Below, piece by piece: positions 1 through 5,426 of a stretch of DNA of 7,999 nucleotides. The stretch lies in assembly GCA_964591245.1 (NCBI GenBank), contig CAZPZZ010000170.1, forward strand, positions 1-7,999, read 5' to 3'. The translations under genes and the position numbers were made by a program. The DNA is from CAZPZZ01 sp964591245 (GTDB lineage Bacteria > Acidobacteriota > Vicinamibacteria > Vicinamibacterales > UBA8438). Below the pieces are notes generated by a model. The model was not told the DNA's origin. It saw only the letters and a program-made list of their open reading frames with translations, and did no database searches. Every line of letters begins with the position of its first letter. Position 1 is the first letter of the stretch.

Positions 1-759
1 CGGTTGAATCGGGATCTTTTTGACCCCGAGACCGGTGCGCCAAGTGCTGGTTACCAGTCGAGGGCCGAAGGTGGTGTGCTTTCCTACAACGAGTTCTGGT
101 ACGAGCGCGGGGTCGAACTCACGAGTGATCGACGGACGTCATTGATTGTTGACCCCCCGAATGGACGGTTGCCATGGAAGCCAGAGGCTCGCGAGGCGCG
201 CGCTATCAACCGTCTCAATTTAAGGAATGGATTCGCCGATTCCTACACTGACCGTAGCTTGGCCGACCGGTGCCTGATGGGGTTCAATGCCGGGCCACCG
301 ATGACCTCGGGTAGCTACAACAACAACGTACTCATTCTCCAGACACCGGATTACGTTGTCATCCAGAACGAGATGGTGCACAACGCACGCATCATCCCAC
401 TCGATAGCACTGAGCACGGGAAACTCCGGCAGTGGGTTGGGGACTCGCGCGGGCATTGGGATGGAAATACGTTGGTGGTTGAAACGACGAATTTCTTGAG
501 AGAGACCGCAGCTCGTGGTTCCAGTAAGGACAGTCATCTGGTTGAGCGCTTTACGCGGCTCGACGCTGACACGGTCCTGTACGAGTTTACGTTTGAGGAT
601 CCGAATTCGTTCACCCAGCCCTGGACGGCGGCCATGCCCATGCGGCGTACTGATGGACCGTTGTTCGAATATGCCTGCCATGAAGGCAATATCGGTTTGC
701 ACGGTATTCTGGCTGGGGCCAGAAAACTGGGAACGCAGGCGGTATCCGCGTCTCAATAG
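1..759 (+). CDS. Uncharacterised protein, 5'-truncated by the window edge
   Basis: The frame is open from base 1 to the TAG at 757-759, giving 252 visible codons; the true start lies outside the window, so the TTG at 4 should not be taken as the start. I recognise a family common in Acidobacteriota genomes but know no assigned function or fold. Family-like segments are a stretch reading RTSLIVDPPNGRLPW (fragment residues 44-58), DRC with Cys90, a Ser-Tyr-Asn-Asn-Asn segment near 104-108, HNARIIPLD at 126-134, GDSRGHWDGNTLVVETTNF at 146-164, and YACHEGN at 223-229 with Cys225. Full-length members as I recall them are longer and carry an N-terminal export signal; that part is missing here. The two cysteines and many aromatic residues would suit an exported beta-rich protein, but that is inference. 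It is followed by a hairpin at 856-881 that may end its transcript. Confidence 0.85.
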   Translation, partial: RLNRDLFDPETGAPSAGYQSRAEGGVLSYNEFWYERGVELTSDRRTSLIVDPPNGRLPWKPEAREARAINRLNLRNGFADSYTDRSLADRCLMGFNAGPPMTSGSYNNNVLILQTPDYVVIQNEMVHNARIIPLDSTEHGKLRQWVGDSRGHWDGNTLVVETTNFLRETAARGSSKDSHLVERFTRLDADTVLYEFTFEDPNSFTQPWTAAMPMRRTDGPLFEYACHEGNIGLHGILAGARKLGTQAVSASQ

Positions 760-855
760 TGTTTTCACATTACGCGCGCTTAAGAGTTCTCACGGATTAC
801 CGTCAATGACGGGGTCCTCGCATCTAGCTGGGGCTGTGGAAGGACACGACTGATC

Positions 856-881
856 ACGGTGGCGCTACGCTGCACCACCGT
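856..881 (+). terminator. Possible weak terminator hairpin after the first gene
   Basis: ACGGTGG (856-862) pairs perfectly with CCACCGT (875-881) around a 12-base loop. The right arm runs into only three T residues, so this is a weak intrinsic terminator at best. It lies about 97 bases after the stop codon at 759. It could equally be an incidental stem. Confidence 0.3.
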
Positions 882-930
882 TTGCAGAGCAGCCGATTTT
901 CACTAGGGTATTCGCGCTATTCATTACAGA

Positions 931-950
931 CCGCCGGCGTTCGCCGGCGG
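931..950 (+). promoter_or_regulatory. Perfect GC-only stem-loop just upstream of the VWA gene
   Basis: CCGCCGGCG (931-939) is the exact reverse complement of CGCCGGCGG (942-950). This gives an eight-pair, all G/C stem closing a GTTC tetraloop. It ends 16 bases before the ATG at 967, and no Shine-Dalgarno sequence is visible between them. It may act in the 5' leader of the VWA mRNA, or it may be a terminator for the upstream gene. There is no T tract after it (CCTCTTCATT), which argues against a simple intrinsic terminator. Confidence 0.5.
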
Positions 951-966
951 CCTCTTCATTGCCCAC

Positions 967-2124
967 ATGGATTGGACCGCGTTCTCGAACTTTCTTCGTG
1001 GCCGCGGGTTGGAACTGCTGGGCACTGATCCCAATCAGATCCGTTTTGGCGATATTGGCCTGACCTATCTCTTGGTCGCTGGCGTAATCCTCGTCGGGTT
1101 CGCGACGGTGGTTCGGCTCAGGCTTTTTCGACGTCGTCATTATCGCCAGCATTCAGGCCATTCCATCGCACGCCAGTTTCGTCGCGGAATCGCGGGGCGG
1201 ATGGTGTATTTCCTGCCAGATGTTTTGCTGGGGCTTGCGCTGGTCGTGCTGTTGATTGCGATGGCAGACCCTTATCTTACGGCCACGGAAGAGGTAGCTG
1301 GCGAGATGGAGTCCCGAATTCGGATTGATCTCGTCGACACGTCATTGTCGATGGCCTGGGAATTACCCGGCACCGGCACGTCACGGGCGGAGGTTGCACG
1401 CAACGCGCACCTTGAGTTCTTGCAGATGCGTCGGGAGAAAAACGACCGCGTGTCGCTTTGGTTGTTTTCTTCCTTTCCGTATATGGTCGATGACTTTGTC
1501 ATCGATGATGAACTCTATTATTTTCAGGTCATGGACGCGCCCTATGCGATCGTCCGGATTTTGGCGGCCCAATCGGGTACGCCGATAGACCAGTCGTTCG
1601 TGCCAGAAGATAAGGTGCGCATCATCGAGAGTGAAGGCAACACAAACATTATCAGAGCGCTCCAGTCCGTGCTGAACCACTTCGATCACGACGCGTCGGT
1701 GCTTGCTGGTGGTGCCGCGCCTCATCGGTCGGTGCTGATCGTTACCGATGCGGACGTCGATGAAATCCCTGAGGCGGAGTTCGTCGAGATGCAACGTCGG
1801 AATATCGTGCCCTACATGATCTTCATCAACGCGACCGATGGTCGATCTGGCACATCGGCGTATAGCCAACCTCGGAGCAATACACAGGGACTCATCGATA
1901 CGATCCGCGCGTTTGGTGGGGATTATTTCGACGTGACTGACGCCGACGGATTATCTCGCGCGTACGCGGCAATCGACGAAGCCGAGACCGTGGCGGTTCA
2001 ACTCTCGCACCGAGCCATCAAGGTGCCAATCTATTCGCGTTTCTTGCTGATCAGTATGATGCTGCTGGTGGTGGGAATTCCTGCCGGTTTTCTGGCTGAA
2101 TTCGTGTGGGGGACGCACCCCTGA
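967..2124 (+). CDS. Membrane-anchored VWA domain protein, BatA/MxaC-like
   Basis: This 385-residue protein has the layout of BatA/BatB aerotolerance and MxaC-type proteins: two N-terminal membrane segments (about 32-51 and 80-100), an exported VWA domain (about 118-335) and a C-terminal membrane segment (about 357-381). The metal-ion-dependent adhesion site is complete: Asp124-x-Ser126-x-Ser128 (DTSLS), Thr226 in GNTNI and Asp261 in IVTDAD. VWA domains of this kind usually bind partner proteins through a metal ion. The motif before the domain, ALVVLLIAMADPYL, matches the end of membrane segment 2 in BatA relatives. Oddly, none of the usual partners (MoxR ATPase, DUF58 protein, BatB or methanol dehydrogenase genes) is in the window. 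The ATG at 967 is the only usual start codon before the first membrane segment, since the frame upstream is closed by TAG at 904. No ribosome binding site is evident, and a strong hairpin sits 16 bases upstream. Assignment to the superfamily is firm; the exact subfamily is not. Confidence 0.88.
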   Translation: MDWTAFSNFLRGRGLELLGTDPNQIRFGDIGLTYLLVAGVILVGFATVVRLRLFRRRHYRQHSGHSIARQFRRGIAGRMVYFLPDVLLGLALVVLLIAMADPYLTATEEVAGEMESRIRIDLVDTSLSMAWELPGTGTSRAEVARNAHLEFLQMRREKNDRVSLWLFSSFPYMVDDFVIDDELYYFQVMDAPYAIVRILAAQSGTPIDQSFVPEDKVRIIESEGNTNIIRALQSVLNHFDHDASVLAGGAAPHRSVLIVTDADVDEIPEAEFVEMQRRNIVPYMIFINATDGRSGTSAYSQPRSNTQGLIDTIRAFGGDYFDVTDADGLSRAYAAIDEAETVAVQLSHRAIKVPIYSRFLLISMMLLVVGIPAGFLAEFVWGTHP

Positions 2125-2142
2125 CAGGCAGTCCGAACGAGA

Positions 2143-2179
2143 GAGCAGGGGGGCACCCGGGGACGGACCACCCCTGCTC
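2143..2179. terminator. Stem-loop between convergent genes, possible bidirectional terminator
   Basis: GAGCAGGGG (2143-2151) pairs perfectly with CCCCTGCTC (2171-2179), a nine-pair stem with a 19-base loop. It lies in the 70-base space between the stop codons of the rightward VWA gene (2124) and the leftward cupin gene (2195). The position is what one expects of a shared terminator. Neither side carries a T tract, so termination would have to be helped by other factors. Confidence 0.5.
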
Positions 2180-2194
2180 ACGGGCCACTAGGGC

Positions 2195-2632
2195 TTACTG
2201 GCCGGACCCGAGATAATCCTCGTCGCTTACCGGGCCTTCCCAACTCGTCTGACCAGTCACAACCGTCAGTTGCACCATGTGTTGGTCTGGGGACGCACCA
2301 TGCCAGTGCACGACTCCGGGACCGGCGTAATACGGTACCCCAGGAAGCATGTCCTGTACGGCCTCGCCTTGTATCTGGGTGCGACCGCGGCCTTCCTCGG
2401 CCATGATCACTTGATACTGGCCATGACTGTGCCAGTTTGAGCGAGAGCCTGGCTCGAACCGGAGCCGCAGCGCGCGAATGTCTGACGAATCGGGACGCTG
2501 TGGATCACCCCCGACAAAATTGGATTGCGCGGCGGTTGCTGCCGTCGACATGTTGCCCATTACCCAGACGCTTGCAGCACAGACGACAAGTGCCAGCATC
2601 AGGGTGAATCGAGTGCAATCGCGTCTTTTCAT
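2195..2632 (-). CDS. Exported single-domain cupin, hydroxynitrile-lyase-like metal site
   Basis: The protein has 145 residues. Residues 1-36 form a Sec-type signal peptide: Lys/Arg start, a hydrophobic core at about 10-26 and an Ala-rich cleavage region ending near ATAA at 32-35. The mature part is one cupin domain. Motif 1 reads PGSRSNWHSHGQYQ and supplies His68, His70 and Gln74. Motif 2 reads GPGVVHWHGA and supplies His109. Gln in place of the usual Glu, and the spacings (+2, +6, +41), match the Mn-binding ligands His53, His55, Gln59 and His94 that I recall for the cupin-type hydroxynitrile lyase of Granulicella tundricola; the HWHGA segment also matches. Relatives are often just called cupin domain proteins, and the natural substrate is unknown, so lyase activity is inference. 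The start is well supported: GGAGG on the minus strand (2638-2642) lies five bases before the ATG. It follows selO by 157 bases. Confidence 0.9.
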   Translation of the reverse strand: MKRRDCTRFTLMLALVVCAASVWVMGNMSTAATAAQSNFVGGDPQRPDSSDIRALRLRFEPGSRSNWHSHGQYQVIMAEEGRGRTQIQGEAVQDMLPGVPYYAGPGVVHWHGASPDQHMVQLTVVTGQTSWEGPVSDEDYLGSGQ

Positions 2633-2646
2633 CCGTTCCTCCAGGA

Positions 2647-2675
2647 ATTATCGAGTTACGGGCCTACGGTATCAC
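2647..2675 (-). promoter_or_regulatory. Candidate promoter of the cupin gene
   Basis: Read on the minus strand, GTGATA (2670-2675) and GATAAT (2647-2652) are separated by 17 bases and match the sigma-70 -35 and -10 consensus at four and five of six positions. The start codon at 2632 would then leave a leader of only about ten bases, just enough for the GGAGG ribosome binding site. This is pattern matching only. Confidence 0.22.
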
Positions 2676-2712
2676 GCCGAATGCATCTCTCTGGTGAGTG
2701 GCCACGTTTGGG

Positions 2713-2724
2713 GCCCGTACGGGC
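2713..2724. repeat. 12-bp perfect palindrome upstream of the cupin gene
   Basis: GCCCGTACGGGC is identical to its own reverse complement. It lies in the 157-base space between the end of selO (2790) and the start of the cupin gene (2632), about 40 bases upstream of the candidate cupin promoter. It could be an activator or repressor site. GC-rich DNA also yields such palindromes by chance. Confidence 0.3.
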
Positions 2725-2789
2725 GAGAGTGGCTTCTGCAGAGGCAGCGTGCCGGTTGTTCCCCTGTTCGGATGTGCCCGGCTGGTACC

Positions 2790-4268
2790 TCAGGTCCCGC
2801 AGAAAGTCTGCAGTACCCGCTCCTCGGGCTGTGGTGGTGTGGCGTAGCGCGCGTGGTCTTGGTGGTAAGCACGGGGCGTTGTCAATGCGTCGGCGAGCAT
2901 GTGAAAGGGGGTGAGGTCGTGCTCGTCGAGAGCCGCTGTGATGACCCGTTCCACCTGATGAGTCCGCGGAATTAGTGCCGGATTGGCCACGTACATATCC
3001 CGCTGACGAGACAGATCTGTGCCGGGACCCTCGATACAGCGATGGCGCCAGCGGGCCAGCCAGTCGGCATAGGCCGGGGAGAACTCAAAAAGCTCGTTCA
3101 CGTGCGTTGTATTGGATTCCGGCGCGGCGAGGTCGGCCAGGCGCCTAAAGGCGAGCGTGAAGTCATCCTGTTCACGACCCAAGAGTCCCAGAAAATCTGC
3201 GAAGAGGGTGAGGTCCTCATCGCGGCGGTCTGTGAGACCGAGTTTACGACGGGCCCCGTCGTTATAGGCTGTGACGAACAGGTCTTCAAAGTCGTCTATT
3301 GCGGCTTGAGCGAGGGCGAGAGCCTGGTTCTGGTCGGATGCCAAGACAGGCAGCAATGCCTGGGCGAAACAGGTCAGATTCCATCGAGCAATACCCGGTT
3401 GATTTCGGTAGGCGTAGCGACCGCCGTGGTCGATAGAGCTAAATACAGCACCGTCCGCAAAGGTGTCCATGAAGGCGCAGGGGCCGTAATCTACCGTTTC
3501 ACCGCTAAGCAGCATGTTGTCGGTATTCATGACTCCATGCACGAATCCGATCAGTTGCCAGGCGGCGACCGTGGAGGCTTGGCGGGCGATGACCGCACGA
3601 AGTAAGGCTTCGACTGGGCGCTCCGCCCGTCGCGCATCGGGGTAGTGGCGGTTAATGACGTATTCAGTCAGCCGCTGGAGTGCATCCGTGTCTCGCTGTG
3701 CGGCAAAGAACTGAAACGTTCCCACCCGGATGTGACTGGCGGCCACACGGGTCAACACGCCGCCAGGAAGTTCCTCCGGACGATAGACGCTTTCACCTGT
3801 GGTGACTGCGGCCAGTGCTCGCGTCGTCGGTATCTGGAGCGCGTGCATCGCTTCACTAATCAGAAACTCCCGAAGAACTGGTCCCAGGGGAGACCGGCCA
3901 TCTCCACCGCGGGAATATGGCGTCGGTCCAGAGCCTTTGAGCTGGAGGTCGTATCGTTTGTCAGCGGTGGTGAGTATTTCTCCAAGCAACAAGGCACGTC
4001 CGTCACCCAGTTGTGGGTTGAAACTGCCAAATTGGTGCCCAGCGTAGACGGTCGCCAGGGGGTCGGCGCCGTCTGGAACGGTATTGCCAGCCAAGATCTG
4101 GCAGCCTGCCTCGCTGCCGAGCCAGGTTGGATCGATGCCGAGTTGCACCGTCAGGTCGCGATTCAGACGGACGAGTCGTGGTTGGGCGACGGGGGTTGGG
4201 GGCTGACGATTGTAGAAGCGTTCGGGGAGACGCCCATAGCTGTTGTCGAAAGTTATGGAAGCGGACAT
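2790..4268 (-). CDS. selO: Protein adenylyltransferase SelO (YdiU/UPF0061 family)
   Basis: SelO is a pseudokinase that transfers AMP from ATP to Ser, Thr or Tyr of proteins and is linked to redox homeostasis. At 492 residues it is full length for the family. The N-terminus (FDNSYGRLPERFYN, 7-20) and the segment YAGHQFGSFNPQLGDGRA (75-92) are family signatures. Key residues recalled for Pseudomonas syringae SelO (K113, E136, R176, R183, D252, N253, D262) all fall two positions lower here: Lys111, Glu134, Arg174, Arg181, Asp250, Asn251 and Asp260, the last in the DYGP motif that replaces DFG. The enzyme should therefore be active. It ends in Cys490-Gly-Thr, the position that is selenocysteine in animal homologues. 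The Escherichia coli partner, Cys272, aligns with Phe276, so that disulfide switch is probably absent. The start ATG fits the family N-terminus; only a weak GAG-type ribosome site precedes it. Confidence 0.97.
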   Translation of the reverse strand: MSASITFDNSYGRLPERFYNRQPPTPVAQPRLVRLNRDLTVQLGIDPTWLGSEAGCQILAGNTVPDGADPLATVYAGHQFGSFNPQLGDGRALLLGEILTTADKRYDLQLKGSGPTPYSRGGDGRSPLGPVLREFLISEAMHALQIPTTRALAAVTTGESVYRPEELPGGVLTRVAASHIRVGTFQFFAAQRDTDALQRLTEYVINRHYPDARRAERPVEALLRAVIARQASTVAAWQLIGFVHGVMNTDNMLLSGETVDYGPCAFMDTFADGAVFSSIDHGGRYAYRNQPGIARWNLTCFAQALLPVLASDQNQALALAQAAIDDFEDLFVTAYNDGARRKLGLTDRRDEDLTLFADFLGLLGREQDDFTLAFRRLADLAAPESNTTHVNELFEFSPAYADWLARWRHRCIEGPGTDLSRQRDMYVANPALIPRTHQVERVITAALDEHDLTPFHMLADALTTPRAYHQDHARYATPPQPEERVLQTFCGT

Positions 4269-4278
4269 CGCGGCAAAC

Positions 4279-4491
4279 TCAATTCTCCGTCGCGGTCAGC
4301 CAGTCGAGGAGGTTTCCCTGGTCTCGACCGTAGCTGCGCAGGTGTTGACGGTCAGCATGGGAACAGAAACCGACATGTGGCGACTCAAGGGTTCGACCTG
4401 GCTTTCGAATGGTCCTATATGCCGGCAGTCACTGGCACCCAGTGGCACAGAGTGTAGGTCGATCTCGTAGCAGACCATGCCACAACGACGG
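4279..4491 (-). other. Region between the dehydrogenase gene and selO with a coding-like stretch
   Basis: This minus-strand stretch separates the two genes and holds no gene I can call with confidence. One frame stays open from just after a TGA at 4429-4431 to a TGA at 4279-4281, ten bases before the selO ATG. Its last 25 or so codons are rich in G/C at third positions and end in GNLLDWLTATEN, which looks like a protein C-terminus. A different frame is open from an ATG at 4478 to 4296 (60 codons). Neither has a good ribosome binding site, and I recognise neither. A degraded, frameshifted small gene or chance are both possible. Confidence 0.25.
4428..4446 (-). terminator. Possible weak terminator hairpin after the dehydrogenase gene
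   Basis: CACTGG (4430-4435) pairs with CCAGTG (4439-4444) around a three-base loop, and the stem extends by one G-T and one G-C pair to 4428-4446. It lies about 45 bases downstream of the dehydrogenase stop codon. No T tract follows on the minus strand, so readthrough into selO is plausible. Confidence 0.28.
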
Positions 4492-5271
4492 CTATTCCAT
4501 GAACCACCCGTGACTGACAACAAGCGCTTGACCCGTGAGTGCATTCGTTTCGAAGCCAGCAAAGAAAACCGCCAATTCCGCGACGTCGTGAGTCGTCGTG
4601 AATTCACCGTCGACTGTGTTCTTGAGCATGACCTGCCTGACGACGTCTTCTTCGCTGAGTCCGAGGTCGCGCGCCTGCTCCGGGATCTGTTTTTCTACCA
4701 GCGCGGTGCGAACGAAGCCCGGGCAGATCACGTTGGCTCTTACGCCATGCGCCGCTCCTTCTTTTGCGACGACACGGCAGAGGCCGAGTAGGCCGTGCTT
4801 TGCGGTCACGTACGGTGCTTTGAGCACGGATGCGTCTTTGGAATGCACCGAGCCCATATAGATGATGGATCCGCCGCGTCCGGCAGCGTACATACGTTGT
4901 AGGCAGGCACGTGTTGTCAGGAAGGCCCCGTCCAGATGCACCGACAGCATCCGTCGCCAGGCCTCTGGCTCTAGCTCGTGGACGGCGGCGATGTGCTGGA
5001 CGCCAGCATTGCTCACGAGGATATCGACACCGCCATACGCGTCGAGCGTGCTGACGACACCCGCTTCTACCGAGGCTTCGTCCGTGACATCCATGACTAC
5101 CGCGATCGCCTCGCCGCCGGACTGTTGGATGGTATTGGCGACATCTGTGCCATCCGGGTTCACGTCGGCGATGACGACGTGAGCCCCCTCGTGGGCAAAC
5201 CGCGTCGCGATGTCGCGTCCGATGCCGCTGGCGGCGCCAGTCACAATCGCCGTTTTTCCTTTGAGTCGCAT
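4492..5271 (-). CDS. bdhA: D-3-hydroxybutyrate dehydrogenase (short-chain dehydrogenase)
   Basis: This cytoplasmic enzyme interconverts D-3-hydroxybutyrate and acetoacetate with NAD, in ketone-body or polyhydroxybutyrate metabolism. The 259 residues match the classical short-chain dehydrogenase length. The Rossmann motif TGAASGIG is at 11-18, Asp36 at the end of strand 2 favours NAD over NADP, and NAG is at 88-90. The catalytic set is Ser141, Tyr154 and Lys158 (YVTAK). Substrate residues recalled for Pseudomonas fragi enzyme are also present: Gln92, His143, Lys151, Gln195 (in VEKQIPE) and aromatic Phe186 and Trp256. The segment ICPGFVRTALVEKQI is typical of this enzyme rather than of generic short-chain reductases. 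It ends in SHGWFME. The ATG at 5271 has a ribosome site GGGAG on the minus strand (5279-5283) seven bases upstream. No polyhydroxybutyrate synthase, depolymerase or CoA-transferase gene is in the window. Confidence 0.93.
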   Translation of the reverse strand: MRLKGKTAIVTGAASGIGRDIATRFAHEGAHVVIADVNPDGTDVANTIQQSGGEAIAVVMDVTDEASVEAGVVSTLDAYGGVDILVSNAGVQHIAAVHELEPEAWRRMLSVHLDGAFLTTRACLQRMYAAGRGGSIIYMGSVHSKDASVLKAPYVTAKHGLLGLCRVVAKEGAAHGVRANVICPGFVRTALVEKQIPEQARDLGLSEEDVVRQVMLKNTVDGEFTTTHDVAELAVFFAGFETNALTGQALVVSHGWFME

Positions 5272-5292
5272 GACGGAACTCCCGACTACAAC

Positions 5293-5325
5293 CGACAGGC
5301 TGGATGAGATTACATGCGCCTGTCG
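5293..5325. promoter_or_regulatory. 8-bp inverted repeat (17-base spacer) in the divergent intergenic region
   Basis: CGACAGGC (5293-5300) and GCCTGTCG (5318-5325) are perfect reverse complements. The repeat lies 22 bases upstream of the bdhA start codon and brackets a minus-strand TGTAAT (5309-5314), a five-of-six match to a -10 box. A TTTCCA at 5330-5335 could serve as -35, but its 15-base spacing is short. The arrangement suits an operator over the bdhA promoter; a stem-loop in the bdhA leader is the alternative. No regulator gene is nearby to name. Confidence 0.35.
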
Positions 5326-5413
5326 TAATTGGAAACGAAGGGACAGTATCGCTCCTGTGGCAAGGCTGCGCGTAATGAGATCGCTCGGTTCGGGTAGGCT
5401 AGCCGTGAGAGGT

Positions 5414-5418
5414 GGAGG
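5414..5418 (+). promoter_or_regulatory. Ribosome binding site that sets the lipoprotein start
   Basis: GGAGG is followed by eight bases and then a GTG at 5427. This spacing is ideal. An upstream GTG at 5412 would overlap the site itself, and a downstream GTG at 5469 has no comparable site, so 5427 is the preferred start. Confidence 0.65.
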
Positions 5419-5426
5419 ATTTTTGC

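Noticed and set aside
220..768. Minus-strand open frame (182 codons) opposite the first gene
   Set aside because: The plus-strand frame has conserved family segments throughout; this one has none.
760..966. tRNA or other structured RNA in the first intergenic region
   Set aside because: Only isolated short hairpins are seen; no cloverleaf, no conserved tRNA loop sequences and no recognisable RNA family.
2195..2632. Lipoprotein signal in the cupin (Cys18)
   Set aside because: The residues before Cys18 (LVV) do not fit a lipobox, and an Ala-rich Sec cleavage region follows later.
3645..4457. Long plus-strand open frame (270 codons) opposite selO
   Set aside because: It lies antisense to the fully conserved selO gene, has no recognisable motif, and its frame is open because of selO codon use.
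2195..5271. Three-gene operon bdhA-selO-cupin
   Set aside because: The genes share a strand, but gaps of 223 and 157 bases, a possible hairpin after bdhA and promoter-like boxes before the cupin gene make a single operon unsupported.
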